Assembly: GCF_013337185.1 (NCBI RefSeq)
Contig: NZ_SWDE01000004.1
Span: 124,001-188,000 of the forward strand
DNA length: 64,000 nt
Origin: Serratia proteamaculans
Lineage (GTDB): Bacteria > Pseudomonadota > Gammaproteobacteria > Enterobacterales > Enterobacteriaceae
Reading direction: 5' to 3'
The translations under genes and the position numbers were made by a program. Numbering within the stretch: the first letter of the stretch is position 1; each line of letters begins with the position of its first letter. The notes beneath the pieces were generated by a model. The model made no database searches, was not told the DNA's origin, and was given only the letters and a program-made list of their open reading frames with translations. Positions 23,758-33,055 of the stretch are shown here, piece by piece.

Positions 23758-24972
23758 ATGCGAAACTGGCAGTCTCCAACCCTACGCACCGCGTTAACCC
23801 TGGCGCTACTGGCGATGACCAGCCCGGTGCTGCATGCTGAGGATGCTATGAAATCTACGTCATCTCATTTTGCTTATATCGGTACCTACAATCCTAACGG
23901 TGAAGGCGTTTATCGGGTGCAGGTCGACTCGGCCAGCGGTGCGTTGAGCGGTAAAACGCTGGTCAGCAAGCAGGCCAACCCGGCACAGCTCACCGTGGAT
24001 GCCAAAGGCCAGACGCTGTATGTTGCCAGCGAAGTGGCAGATTTTAACGGCACCAAACACGGCGGCATCATCGCTTACCGCATCAATCCATCCGATGGCA
24101 ATCTGACTCAGCTCAATCAGGTCGATTCCCAAGGCGCGGGGCCGGTATATCTTTTTCCGACGCCCAATGGCCGTTATCTGCTGGTAGCGAACTACGTCAG
24201 CGGCACCGTGGCGGCTTTCCCGGTAGAGAGCGACGGTAAACTGGGCAACGCCAGCTCGGTACAGCAACAGCAAGGGCCCGCAGGTGCCGGTAAGCCGGAG
24301 GGCGCGGTAGAAGGCAGTTTTGCCATCAGCGATCACAACGGGCCGCATGCGCATATGATCGCCAGCGATCCGAGCGGCAAGTTTGTGTTTTCTACCGATC
24401 TGGGGCTGGATCGGATCTACCAGTGGCGCTTTGACGATGCCAGTGGCCAACTGACGCCGAACGATCCACCGTGGATCGCTGCATCTTCTGCTGGTGCCGG
24501 CCCGCGTCACTTTGTCTTCCATCCGGACGGCAAAACTGTGCTGCTGGTGAACGAAGAGGCTTCAACGCTGACCAGCTACCGTTTCGACAGCCAAAAAGGG
24601 ACTTTGAAACAGTTACATGTTGTTTCTTCGCTGCCTGCCGATTATAAGGGGACCAACTTTGCTGCCGGGTTGGTTCTGAGCGCAGACGGGAAAAATCTGT
24701 ATGTCGCCAACCGGCTACATAACAGCATTGCGCAGTTCAGCGTCGGCAGCGATGGCGAGTTGCACGCGGTGGCGGAAACCTGGACGCGCGGCGATTATCC
24801 ACGCTCCCTGACGCTAAGCCCGGACGGGCGTTATCTTTATGCCATGAACCAACGCAGCGATAACGTCACCCGTTTTGGCGTGGATAAGGCCAGCGGCAAA
24901 CTCAGCTTTGTTGAAGGCTATACGCCGGTGGGCAGCCCCTCGCAAATGGTGTTCTTGCCGGTGGCGAAGTAA
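23758..24972 (+). CDS. Exported lactonase family protein (6-phosphogluconolactonase-like beta-propeller)
   Basis: A 404-residue protein. A Sec signal peptide (residues ~1-27, TLALLAMTSPVLHA) is followed by a seven-bladed propeller of the Pgl/YbhE lactonase family (FAYIGTYNPNGEGVYRV, SDHNGPHAHMIASDPSG, GAGPRHFVFHPDGK, RSLTLSPDGRYLYAMNQ). The His-rich and Arg-containing loops of lactonases are kept. Unlike cytosolic Pgl it should act in the periplasm. It sits between the aldolase and the regulator, so it may open an aldonolactone before uptake. That role is inferred. Confidence 0.85.
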   Translation: MRNWQSPTLRTALTLALLAMTSPVLHAEDAMKSTSSHFAYIGTYNPNGEGVYRVQVDSASGALSGKTLVSKQANPAQLTVDAKGQTLYVASEVADFNGTKHGGIIAYRINPSDGNLTQLNQVDSQGAGPVYLFPTPNGRYLLVANYVSGTVAAFPVESDGKLGNASSVQQQQGPAGAGKPEGAVEGSFAISDHNGPHAHMIASDPSGKFVFSTDLGLDRIYQWRFDDASGQLTPNDPPWIAASSAGAGPRHFVFHPDGKTVLLVNEEASTLTSYRFDSQKGTLKQLHVVSSLPADYKGTNFAAGLVLSADGKNLYVANRLHNSIAQFSVGSDGELHAVAETWTRGDYPRSLTLSPDGRYLYAMNQRSDNVTRFGVDKASGKLSFVEGYTPVGSPSQMVFLPVAK

Positions 24973-24978
24973 CCCGTT

Positions 24979-25002
24979 GCCCGCCTGATTCCCCAGGCGG
25001 GC
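24979..25002 (+). terminator. Hairpin after the lactonase gene
   Basis: A 9-bp perfect stem (GCCCGCCTG/CAGGCGGGC) with a 6-base loop lies seven bases past the lactonase stop and 21 bases before the regulator start. No long T run follows (ACCTTAATT), so it may only dampen readthrough. Confidence 0.5.
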
Positions 25003-25023
25003 ACCTTAATTGACGGAAAGAGA

Positions 25024-26940
25024 ATGGTGCGATTTCCCTACCCGCGTTTGGCCTATCTGTTTGATGCTTTGCAGTCTGAGACTTTGCCACAGGAAGAACT
25101 GGCGAAGCGCTTCGCCGTGTCCACCCGAACCGTGCGTGCCGACATCACCGCGCTGAACGATATTCTGGAAAACTATGGCGCTCACTTTGTGCATAGCCGT
25201 GGGGCGGGTTATCGCCTGCAGGTCGATGACGCCGCGTTGTTTAGCGCCCTGCAGCATCAGGAACGTAAAAAACACGCCACGCCACGCAGCGCCCAGGAGC
25301 GGGTGCACTATCTGCTGATTCGTTTTTTGACCTCAGCCTTTTCTCTGAAGCTTGAAGATTTAGCCGATGAATGGTTTGTCAGCCGCGGCACGCTGCAAAA
25401 CGACATGGCTGAGGTGAGAGAGCGTCTGGCGCACTACCAGTTGACCATTGAAACCAAACCGCGTTACGGCATGAAGCTGTTTGGTTCAGAGATGGCGATC
25501 CGCGCCTGTCTGACCGATCTGTTATTCCAGTTGCATCTGGCCGATGCCGAAAATCCACTGCTCAACAATGAGATCCTGCGGCAACCGCAGGTGGTGACCT
25601 TTGCCGGTTTGCTGCATCCGTTGCTGTCGCAATATGCCATTCGTCTGACGGACGAAGGTGAGCAGTATCTGATTTTCTACTGTGCAGTGGCGCTGCGACG
25701 CATTACCGATGGTTATCCGCTGCCGGACTTTGACGTTGAGGACGGGGATGACGCGGTGCGCAAGGTGTCGACCTGGCTGGCCGGGGAACTGCGCAAAGCC
25801 AGTGGCAAAGAGATATCGATAGCGGAAGAGGCCTACCTGCGGGTGAACATCGCCGCGCGGCGGGTGCAGGAGGTGCAACCGACCGAGATCAACGCCGACG
25901 ATGAAGAAGCGCTGGTGGATTACATTCTGTCGTATATCAACGCGCACTATAACTACAATCTGCAGGGCGACAAGCAGCTGCGCGCCGATCTGCTGACCCA
26001 TATCAAGACCATGATCACCCGGGTGAAATACCAGATTAATATCCCCAACCCGTTGCTGGCGAACATTAAACAGCACTATCCGATGGCCTATGACGTGACG
26101 CTGGCCGCGGTCTCCAGTTGGGGAAAATACACGCCTTATACCCTGAGTGAAAACGAGATTGGTTATCTGGTACTGCACATTGGCGTTGGGCTGGAGCGGC
26201 ATTACAACATCGGCTATGAGCGACATCCGCAGGTGATGCTGGTGTGCGATACCGGTAACTCGACGGTGCGGATGATCCAGGCGCAGATCGCGCGCAAATA
26301 TCCGCAGTTGGTGATGACGCGTATCGTTTCACTGCGTGATTACGAGGTGCTCAACCATATCGACGAAGACTTCGTTATTTCCAATGCGCGGGTCAGCGAA
26401 AAGAACAAGCCGGTGGTGGTGATGTCGCCGTTCCCGACCGAATACCAGCTCGAACAGCTTGGCAAACTGGTGCTGGTGGATCGCACCAAGCCCTATATGC
26501 TGGAGAAGTTCTTCGACGCCGAGCATTTTATGTTGGTCAACGAGCCGCTGACCCAGGCGGAATTATTCCAGCAGGTGTGCAGCCAGCTTGAGCAAGAAGG
26601 CTATGTTGGCGAAGATTTTTACCCTTCAGTGGTGGAGCGCGAGGCGATTGTTTCTACCCTGCTGGGCGAAGGGATCGCATTGCCGCACTCGCTGGGGTTG
26701 CTGGCGAAGAAAACCGTAGTGGTGACGCTGCTGGCGCCGCGGGGGGTGGTCTGGGGTGAAGGTGAAATTGCTCACGTGATTTTCCTGCTGGCAATCAGCA
26801 AGAGCGATTACGAAGAGGCGATGGCAATCTACGATCTGTTCGTCACCTTTGTGCGCGAACGTTCGATGACTCGTCTGTTGGGCAGTGACAATTTCGACAG
26901 CTTCAAGGCGGTGGCGCTGGACTGTTTAAGCCGGATCTAG
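25024..26940 (+). CDS. PRD-containing PTS-controlled transcriptional regulator (BglG/MtlR/LicR type)
   Basis: A 638-residue multidomain regulator. An N-terminal HTH (QEELAKRFAVSTRTVRADI) and second HTH-like part (DEWFVSRGTLQNDMAEV) are followed by two PRDs (residues ~190-400, including VLHIGVGLERH), an EIIB-like domain (VMLVCDTGNSTVRMI, with the Cys) and a C-terminal EIIA-like domain (GIALPHSLG, with the active-site His). Phosphorylation by HPr and by a specific EII adjusts such activators. It most likely switches the preceding operon according to transporter activity. Here the EIIB and EIIA Cys/His residues are both retained. Confidence 0.9.
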   Translation: MVRFPYPRLAYLFDALQSETLPQEELAKRFAVSTRTVRADITALNDILENYGAHFVHSRGAGYRLQVDDAALFSALQHQERKKHATPRSAQERVHYLLIRFLTSAFSLKLEDLADEWFVSRGTLQNDMAEVRERLAHYQLTIETKPRYGMKLFGSEMAIRACLTDLLFQLHLADAENPLLNNEILRQPQVVTFAGLLHPLLSQYAIRLTDEGEQYLIFYCAVALRRITDGYPLPDFDVEDGDDAVRKVSTWLAGELRKASGKEISIAEEAYLRVNIAARRVQEVQPTEINADDEEALVDYILSYINAHYNYNLQGDKQLRADLLTHIKTMITRVKYQINIPNPLLANIKQHYPMAYDVTLAAVSSWGKYTPYTLSENEIGYLVLHIGVGLERHYNIGYERHPQVMLVCDTGNSTVRMIQAQIARKYPQLVMTRIVSLRDYEVLNHIDEDFVISNARVSEKNKPVVVMSPFPTEYQLEQLGKLVLVDRTKPYMLEKFFDAEHFMLVNEPLTQAELFQQVCSQLEQEGYVGEDFYPSVVEREAIVSTLLGEGIALPHSLGLLAKKTVVVTLLAPRGVVWGEGEIAHVIFLLAISKSDYEEAMAIYDLFVTFVRERSMTRLLGSDNFDSFKAVALDCLSRI

Positions 26941-26993
26941 TGGGGAACTTCAGGGGATAAGTAAGAGGGTGCCGTATGCGACACCCCAAGCTA

Positions 26994-27266
26994 CTAGTCT
27001 TCGTCAAAACCTGAATTGATCAACTCAATGACCGCCGCCAGTGCTTTCGCTTCATCCGGGCCGGTGGCTTCCACTTCGATATGACGACCCTGCGCGGAGT
27101 CCAGCATCAGCAGCGCAATCACGCTGCTGGCTTCGGCCTCGGTGCCGCTGTCGTTGCGTAGCATCACCTCGGCATCAAAGCTCTGCACCAGCTCAAACAG
27201 CTTCATCGCCGGGCGTGCGTGCATGCCCAGCTTGTTTTTGATTTCAACCGTTTGTTTGACCGTCAT
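26994..27266 (-). CDS. npr: NPr, HPr-like phosphocarrier of the nitrogen PTS
   Basis: A 90-residue HPr-family protein with phosphorylatable His in [12 protein letters not shown] and [14 protein letters not shown] around the regulatory Ser-46-like site. NPr passes phosphate from EI-Ntr (PtsP) to EIIA-Ntr (PtsN), whose gene is two positions upstream. The ATG overlaps the rapZ stop by four bases. Normal length and order for an enterobacterial rpoN operon. Confidence 0.96.
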   Translation of the reverse strand: MTVKQTVEIKNKLGMHARPAMKLFELVQSFDAEVMLRNDSGTEAEASSVIALLMLDSAQGRHIEVEATGPDEAKALAAVIELINSGFDED

Positions 27267-28117
27267 TGTTTGCGTTTTTCCAGCGTGCGGTGGCGTGACT
27301 GCACGTTTTTGCCGCGTGAGCGGAAGTAGTCGGCCAACTGTTCTGCCACGTAGACTGAACGGTGCTTACCGCCGGTACAGCCAATGGCGACCGTCAGGTA
27401 GCTGCGGTTGTTGGTTTCCAGCATCGGCAACCACTGTTCGAGATAGCTGCGGGTCTGGTAGATAAAGTTGTGCACTTCAGTGTGGCGATCGAGGAACGAG
27501 GCGACGGGTTTATCCAGGCCGGTCATCGGACGCAGTTTCGGATCCCAGTGCGGGTTAGGCAGGAAGCGTACGTCGAACACGTAGTCGGCGTCGATTGGGA
27601 TACCGTGCTTAAAGCCGAAGGATTCGAACACCATGGTCAGCTCGCGCTCGCGTTTGCCCAACAGGCGGGTACGCAGCATTTCGGCCAGCTCATGCACTGA
27701 CATTTCCGAGGTATCGATGATCAGATCGGCCCTGGAGCGCAGTGGCTCAAGCAGGTCGCTCTCTTCATCGATGGCGCTTTCCAGCGACAGGTTCTTGCTC
27801 GATAGCGGGTGCAGACGGCGAGTATCACTGTAGCGGCGGATCAGCGTATTACGGTCGGCATCGAGGAACAGCAACTGCGGCGAAAAGCTGTCCGGCAGTT
27901 GGGTCATCGCATATTCAAACACTTCCGGCGATTCCGGCATGTTACGTACGTCGATGCTTACCGCAGCGGAGCTATTGCGTTCCGCCAGCGTATTGGCAAG
28001 CTGCGGCAGCAGTACCACGGGCAGGTTATCAACGCAGTAAAAACCCATGTCTTCCAGCGCCCGCAAGGCGACGGATTTCCCTGAACCGGAACGGCCGCTG
28101 ACAATCATCAGCACCAT
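27263..28117 (-). CDS. rapZ: RapZ, RNase adaptor and GlmZ/GlmY-binding protein
   Basis: A 284-residue protein with the N-terminal Walker [20 protein letters not shown], and a C-terminal RNA-binding part ([28 protein letters not shown]). RapZ senses glucosamine 6-phosphate and guides RNase E to cut the sRNA GlmZ, controlling glmS and hence amino-sugar supply for the envelope. It lies between ptsN and npr, as in E. coli. Confidence 0.97.
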   Translation of the reverse strand: MVLMIVSGRSGSGKSVALRALEDMGFYCVDNLPVVLLPQLANTLAERNSSAAVSIDVRNMPESPEVFEYAMTQLPDSFSPQLLFLDADRNTLIRRYSDTRRLHPLSSKNLSLESAIDEESDLLEPLRSRADLIIDTSEMSVHELAEMLRTRLLGKRERELTMVFESFGFKHGIPIDADYVFDVRFLPNPHWDPKLRPMTGLDKPVASFLDRHTEVHNFIYQTRSYLEQWLPMLETNNRSYLTVAIGCTGGKHRSVYVAEQLADYFRSRGKNVQSRHRTLEKRKQ

Positions 28118-28248
28118 GTGGCAACTCCCCCTGGCATCTCAGTGGCGTTTATCGCCACCGTTAGAAACTTTAGGATCCCTGTCCGAACCGGGACCCATCG
28201 TGGCTAAACAGTATCGTTATCCGGGCTGGAAGTCACGCCAGCCGGGCG

Positions 28249-28710
28249 TTACTCGGTGATGATTTGGTAAAGCTCTTCGTCACTTTGCGCCGCACGCAGG
28301 CGGCGGCATACGGTTTTGTCGGCCAGGCGCTTGGCGACCAGCGACAGAGTATGCAAATGAGTTTTACATTGGTCGGCCGGTACCAGTAAGGCAAACAGCA
28401 GATCGACCGGCTGGTTATCAATGGCGTCAAAGGCGATAGGTTGGTCGAGACGGATAAACACGCCAACGGCCCGCAGTGTGTCCTCTTCCAGTTTGCCGTG
28501 GGGAATAGCGATACCATTGCCGATACCGGTACTGCCCATGCGCTCGCGGGTGAGAACCGCGTCAAACACCACCTGTGATGACAGGTTGAGCTGTTTTGCG
28601 GCCAGTTCGCTGATAATTTCCAAAGCCCGTTTCTTGCTGGTGCAATGGACGGAGCTTCTGGTGCACTCGATGTTTAACACCGAGCTTAATTGCATTGTTT
28701 CGTTGTTCAT
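28249..28710 (-). CDS. ptsN: PtsN, EIIA-Ntr of the nitrogen PTS
   Basis: A 153-residue EIIA of the fructose/mannitol type. The active-site His lies in GIAIPHGKLEEDTLRAVGVF. It regulates potassium transport and related functions. The ATG at 28710 follows GAAGATGAG and gives the family N-terminus (MNNETMQLSSVLN); a further in-frame extension to 28806 is rejected. It lacks the short C-terminal tail of the E. coli protein (ends YQIITE), which is normal variation. Confidence 0.96.
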   Translation of the reverse strand: MNNETMQLSSVLNIECTRSSVHCTSKKRALEIISELAAKQLNLSSQVVFDAVLTRERMGSTGIGNGIAIPHGKLEEDTLRAVGVFIRLDQPIAFDAIDNQPVDLLFALLVPADQCKTHLHTLSLVAKRLADKTVCRRLRAAQSDEELYQIITE

Positions 28711-28873
28711 CTCATCTTCACTTAAAACCACACCAGCAAGCAGGAGGCTTGTGAGGTGATTTTTCGCCTTGTTTAACCCTTGATGGCTTATCGGCGCGAT
28801 ACCCATACAGGTAACGCGCCGATGGCCGAGGCTACGTTTGAGCCGTACCCGCTGACGGAAACGGCCCAGAATG

Positions 28874-29161
28874 TCAGTGTTGTTTCAGTTTGTCTTTATG
28901 TTTGTTCAATTGACGCGCCAGTTTGTCGATCAGGGAGTCAATTGCGGCATACATGTTCTCGTCTTCCGAGGTGGCGTGCAACTCGCCTCCATTCACGTGC
29001 ACCGTCGCTTCCGCAATCTGCTGCACTTTTTCCACACTAAGTACGACATACACCTGATTTATGCGGTCAAAATACTGTTCGAGTTTGGCGAACTTGGTGT
29101 TCACGAACTCGCGCAAAGGTTCGGTGATTTCGATGTGGTGTCCGGTAATGTTGAGCTGCAT
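28874..29161 (-). CDS. hpf: Hpf (YhbH), ribosome hibernation-promoting factor
   Basis: A 95-residue short HPF. It begins MQLNITGHHIEITEPLREFV and has the basic helix QLNKHKDKLKQH at the end. It binds 30S subunits in the decoding region and helps form 100S dimers in stationary phase. The ATG at 29161 gives the family length; nine upstream in-frame codons overlap the rpoN end and are not used. It lies directly downstream of rpoN, as in E. coli. Confidence 0.96.
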   Translation of the reverse strand: MQLNITGHHIEITEPLREFVNTKFAKLEQYFDRINQVYVVLSVEKVQQIAEATVHVNGGELHATSEDENMYAAIDSLIDKLARQLNKHKDKLKQH

Positions 29162-29184
29162 AATGTCTTCCTTCTCAATAGAGG

Positions 29185-30618
29185 TCAAACCAACTGTTTA
29201 CGTTGGTTGGACGGCGGGATGGACAAAGACTCTCGGTACTTGGCGACGGTGCGCCGCGCCACGATGATCCCCTGATCGGAGAGCAGGGTGGCCAGCTTGC
29301 TGTCGCTGAGCGGTTTGGCGGGGTTTTCCGCCGCGATCATTTTCTTCACCACTGCCCGGATCGCCGTAGAGGAGGCTTCGCCCCCGCTGTCGGTATTCAC
29401 ATGGCTGGAGAAGAAATATTTCAATTCGAAAATGCCGCGCGGACTGTGCAAAAACTTCTGCGTGGTCACACGTGAAATTGTCGATTCATGCATCTCCACA
29501 GCCTGGGCGATATCTGCCAGCACCATGGGCTTCATAAATTCTGCACCCTGTTCAAAAAACGCCTGTTGCTGCTCGACGATGCAGCGCGAAACTTTCAGCA
29601 GAGTGTCGTTTCGGCTTTCCAGACTTTTGATCAGCCATTTCGCTTCCTGCAAATTGCTGCGGATGTACTGGCCGTCACTGTCGTTACGCGCGCTATTGCC
29701 CATCGCCGCGTACTGCTGGTTGATCTTCAAGCGTGGAATGCTGTCGCTGTTGAGTTCGACCGTCCAGACATCCTGCACTTTGCGCACCAGCACGTCCGGG
29801 ATCACATACTCGGATTCGCCGGTGTTGATCGACTGACCCGGACGGGGATCCAGTGACTGGATCAGCAACATCGCTTCTTTCAGTGTATCTTCTTTTGAGC
29901 GCGTTGTTCGCATCAGGCTGCGAAAGTCGTGGTTAGCCAGCAGGTCCAGATGCTCGCTGATGATCAGCCGTGCTTCAGCCAGATAGGGCGTGTCTTTGGC
30001 GTACTGGGAAAGCTGAACTAGCAGACAATCGCGCAGGTCGCGCGCGGCGACGCCAACCGGATCAAAACGCTGTACGCGCTTCAATACCGCTTCGACTTCG
30101 TCCATTGTCACATTCTCGTCACCCAGGCTCTCCAGAATGTCTTCCAGCGGCACGGTGAGATAGCCGGTGTCATCAACGGCGTCGACGATTGAGGTGGCAA
30201 TGGCGGCATCGGTATCGGAAAACGGCGTCAGATCCACCTGCCACATCAGGTAATCCTGCAGGGTCTGGGTGGTCTCGCCCTGATAAACAGGGAGCTCATC
30301 GTCATTGTAATCGGTGCGGGTACCTGACGGCGTGCCGGCGGTGTAGATTTCGTCCCAGGTGGCGTCGAGCGGCAGCTCTTCGGGCATGTCCTTTTGTTCC
30401 AACGCCTCGCGGGTATCCAAACCTTCGGTTTCGACAGTTTCTTTGGCGTCGACTTCTTCGTGCAGGTCGCTCTGTTCAAGCAATGGGTTGCTCTCTAACG
30501 CCAGCTGTATCTCCTGCTGGAGCTCAAGCGTGGACAACTGCAGCAGGCGGATAGCCTGCTGGAGCTGGGGGGTCATGGCCAGTTGTTGGCTAAACCTGAG
30601 TTGCAAACCTTGCTTCAT
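29185..30618 (-). CDS. rpoN: RpoN, RNA polymerase sigma-54 factor
   Basis: A 477-residue sigma-54. The Gln-rich region I ([32 protein letters not shown]), acidic region II, core-binding region and the C-terminal RpoN box ([12 protein letters not shown], 10 residues from the end) are all present. It directs transcription of nitrogen-assimilation and other sigma-54 genes needing AAA+ activators. It sits between lptB and hpf in the conserved order. Confidence 0.98.
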   Translation of the reverse strand: MKQGLQLRFSQQLAMTPQLQQAIRLLQLSTLELQQEIQLALESNPLLEQSDLHEEVDAKETVETEGLDTREALEQKDMPEELPLDATWDEIYTAGTPSGTRTDYNDDELPVYQGETTQTLQDYLMWQVDLTPFSDTDAAIATSIVDAVDDTGYLTVPLEDILESLGDENVTMDEVEAVLKRVQRFDPVGVAARDLRDCLLVQLSQYAKDTPYLAEARLIISEHLDLLANHDFRSLMRTTRSKEDTLKEAMLLIQSLDPRPGQSINTGESEYVIPDVLVRKVQDVWTVELNSDSIPRLKINQQYAAMGNSARNDSDGQYIRSNLQEAKWLIKSLESRNDTLLKVSRCIVEQQQAFFEQGAEFMKPMVLADIAQAVEMHESTISRVTTQKFLHSPRGIFELKYFFSSHVNTDSGGEASSTAIRAVVKKMIAAENPAKPLSDSKLATLLSDQGIIVARRTVAKYRESLSIPPSNQRKQLV

Positions 30619-30668
30619 ATTCTTCAGTCTACTTCCGTTAACAGTCGTCCATCAGGACGCGCTGGCAC

Positions 30669-31394
30669 TCAGAGGCGGAATTCTTCGCCCAGATAAACGC
30701 GTTTCACCTGCTCATCGGCCAGAATAGCATCCGGCGTGCCGTGGGCAATCAGTTTGCCCTGGCTGACGATATAGGCGCGTTCACACACGTCCAGCGTTTC
30801 GCGCACGTTATGGTCGGTGATCAGCACGCCCAGGCCGCTGTCACGCAAGTGCTCGATAATTTTTTTAATGTCGATAACGGAAATCGGGTCAACCCCTGCG
30901 AACGGCTCATCCAGCAGGATGAATTTCGGGTTGGCTGCCAGCGCACGGGCGATCTCGACGCGGCGGCGTTCACCACCGGACAGCGCCTGGCCCAGGTTGT
31001 CGCGCAGGTGAGTGATATGGAATTCTTCCATCAGTTCTACCGCACGGTCGGCTCGCTGCTCGCTGCTGAGATCTTCACGGATCTCCAGCACGGCCATCAG
31101 GTTGTCATACACGCTGAGGCGGCGGAAGATGGATGCTTCCTGCGGCAAATAGCCGATGCCACGGCGTGCACGGGCGTGCAGCGGCAGCAGACTGATGTCT
31201 TCTTCGTCAATCACGATACGCCCGGCATCACGCTGAACGATACCCACCACCATGTAGAAGGTGGTGGTCTTGCCGGCGCCGTTTGGCCCCAGCAGGCCGA
31301 CGATCTCGCCGGATTTCACTTTCAGGCTGACGTCTTCAACAACTTTGCGGCCCTTGTAGGCTTTCGCCAGGTTTTCTGCGATGAGTGTAGCCAT
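30669..31394 (-). CDS. lptB: LptB, ATPase of the LPS export ABC transporter
   Basis: A 241-residue ABC ATPase with Walker [10 protein letters not shown], signature [15 protein letters not shown] and Walker [14 protein letters not shown]. It powers LptFG extraction of LPS from the inner membrane. Length and sequence match E. coli LptB. It is preceded by lptA with a six-base gap. Confidence 0.98.
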   Translation of the reverse strand: MATLIAENLAKAYKGRKVVEDVSLKVKSGEIVGLLGPNGAGKTTTFYMVVGIVQRDAGRIVIDEEDISLLPLHARARRGIGYLPQEASIFRRLSVYDNLMAVLEIREDLSSEQRADRAVELMEEFHITHLRDNLGQALSGGERRRVEIARALAANPKFILLDEPFAGVDPISVIDIKKIIEHLRDSGLGVLITDHNVRETLDVCERAYIVSQGKLIAHGTPDAILADEQVKRVYLGEEFRL

Positions 31395-31400
31395 AAGTGA

Positions 31401-31940
31401 TTAGTTACTCTTCTTTTGCCCGTTTTTGTCTTGCAACTGCGACGGTACCAGGACCGTAGTCACGCGTTTGCCTTTGTCGCTAAACGCCTGCATTTGCTGC
31501 TGTTGCACCAGATAGGTGATGCGATCGCCTTTTACGTTGCTGTCGAGCTGTTCCAGATAGGCGTTCCCGGTCAGGGTCACCAACTGCGACGCCACATCGT
31601 AACGAACCTTCTGCGCATGGCCTTTCACCGGCTTGCCGTTGTCTTGCATCTGATAGAAGGTCACCGGGTTGCCAAAGGCTTCGATATAAGTTTTGTTCTG
31701 ATCGCCGCCTGGCCTGGTCACCACAACCTTGTCGGCCTTGATATCGATAGTGCCTTGCTTGATCACCACGTTATCGGTAAAGGTGCTGACGTTGCTCTGC
31801 ATATCCAGAGACTGTTTCAGCGAGTCGATGCTTACCGGTTGGCTGGAGTCGGACTTCAGCGCCCAGGCAGGGGCGCTGGCGGCCAAAATCAAGCTGCCGA
31901 TCAATAGATTACGGCTTTGTTTGTTGGTTCTGAATTTCAT
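31401..31940 (-). CDS. lptA: LptA, periplasmic LPS bridge protein
   Basis: A 179-residue precursor whose signal peptide ends at about residue 27 (SAPAWA), followed by an OstA-type beta-jellyroll (QSLDMQSNVSTFTDNV, KADKVVVTRPGGDQ, FYQMQDNGKPVKGHA). It forms the bridge carrying LPS across the periplasm from LptC to LptD. The ATG at 31940 gives the E. coli-type N-terminus MKFRTNKQSR. It overlaps the end of lptC. Confidence 0.96.
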   Translation of the reverse strand: MKFRTNKQSRNLLIGSLILAASAPAWALKSDSSQPVSIDSLKQSLDMQSNVSTFTDNVVIKQGTIDIKADKVVVTRPGGDQNKTYIEAFGNPVTFYQMQDNGKPVKGHAQKVRYDVASQLVTLTGNAYLEQLDSNVKGDRITYLVQQQQMQAFSDKGKRVTTVLVPSQLQDKNGQKKSN

Positions 31941-32487
31941 AGTTGGTCTTAACCTTATCAATCAGCTCAGCGGTTTTGGCCCGCAGGTTCCCACGCATTT
32001 TCATGCCGTTAGAGGTGAAGTTCGTCCCATAGAGTGTCACTTCGTCGTCCGAAGCCACATCCTGGGTCACCAGGTTCACCTGAGCATTGTCTGTTTTAAT
32101 TTTTTCCAGCTGTGAGGTGGTGGTCAGGCTGTTCACCTCGACATGGCCGTAAAGATACAGCATCCGGTCTTTAGTCAGTTTGGCGCGATCGGCGCGAACT
32201 GACCAGGTGGCCACCGCGTTTTCATCAAACAGCGTCATCACTGGCTGGGTAAACCAGCTTAATTCGTCGGCTTCATAGTACTTCACGTCTTCCGCCACCA
32301 GCTTATAGCTCAGCTTGCCGGTCGGATTGTACACTATGGTGACCGTGTGCTGGCTCTGATAAGTCGGGTCCTGGCTGTTAACCGGCCCCGGCGTGGCATC
32401 ATCATTGACATCCGTCATGTTCCAGCCAATCAGCGCCAATGCGATCACCGCCAGCAGGATGGTGATCCAAAGTTTGGTTTTACTCAT
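31909..32487 (-). CDS. lptC: LptC, inner-membrane LPS transport subunit
   Basis: A 192-residue bitopic protein with one N-terminal membrane helix (residues ~6-24) and a periplasmic beta-jellyroll. It receives LPS from LptBFG and passes it to LptA. It overlaps kdsC upstream by four bases and lptA downstream by 32, indicating tight coupling of LPS precursor synthesis and transport genes. Confidence 0.96.
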   Translation of the reverse strand: MSKTKLWITILLAVIALALIGWNMTDVNDDATPGPVNSQDPTYQSQHTVTIVYNPTGKLSYKLVAEDVKYYEADELSWFTQPVMTLFDENAVATWSVRADRAKLTKDRMLYLYGHVEVNSLTTTSQLEKIKTDNAQVNLVTQDVASDDEVTLYGTNFTSNGMKMRGNLRAKTAELIDKVKTNYEIQNQQTKP

Positions 32488-33038
32488 ATCGACAGCCCTT
32501 TGGCGTCCTCCAGCTTGTTCTGAGCCAAAAGAATAATGTCACACAGCTCGCGCACCGCGCCGCGGCCGCCGGCAATGCGGGTAATATAGTGGGCGCGTGG
32601 CAGCAGCAGAGGATGTGCATCTGCCACCGCGACCGACAGGCCAACCTGAGCCATCACCGGCCAGTCGATCAGGTCGTCGCCAATATAGGCTACCTGATCT
32701 GCCGTTAGCGACAGTGTATCCAACAGTTCGCGGAAGGCCAAAAGCTTATCGGATTGCCCCTGGTAAAGGTGGGTAATACCGAGGGTATTCGCGCGGTCTT
32801 CCAGGAGCTTGGCGGAGCGGCCGGTAATAATGGCCACTTCAATACCCGAGGTTTTCAGGCAGCGAATGCCGTAACCGTCGCGTACGTTAAACGCTTTTAA
32901 TTCTTCGCCATTGTTGCCCATGAAAATCAGGCCGTCTGACAGCACGCCATCGACATCACAAATCAGCAGGCGGATTTTACCGGCGCGAGCCATGACCTCT
33001 TGTTCTACTGGCCCGTAGCAGGTTTCAACCAGACTCAT
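32484..33038 (-). CDS. kdsC: KdsC, 3-deoxy-D-manno-octulosonate 8-phosphate phosphatase
   Basis: A HAD-superfamily phosphatase with the nucleophile motif ICDVDGVLSDG, the second Asp two residues on, and the C-terminal GDDLIDWPVM. It removes phosphate from KDO-8-P to give KDO for lipid A-core assembly. Two starts are possible: ATG 33053 (189 residues, no Shine-Dalgarno) and ATG 33038 (184 residues). The second is preceded by GGAAGAG at ideal spacing and is given here. The first starts just three bases beyond the kdsD stop. Confidence 0.95.
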   Translation of the reverse strand: MSLVETCYGPVEQEVMARAGKIRLLICDVDGVLSDGLIFMGNNGEELKAFNVRDGYGIRCLKTSGIEVAIITGRSAKLLEDRANTLGITHLYQGQSDKLLAFRELLDTLSLTADQVAYIGDDLIDWPVMAQVGLSVAVADAHPLLLPRAHYITRIAGGRGAVRELCDIILLAQNKLEDAKGLSI

Positions 33039-33055
33039 TGAGTTCTCTTCCATAA

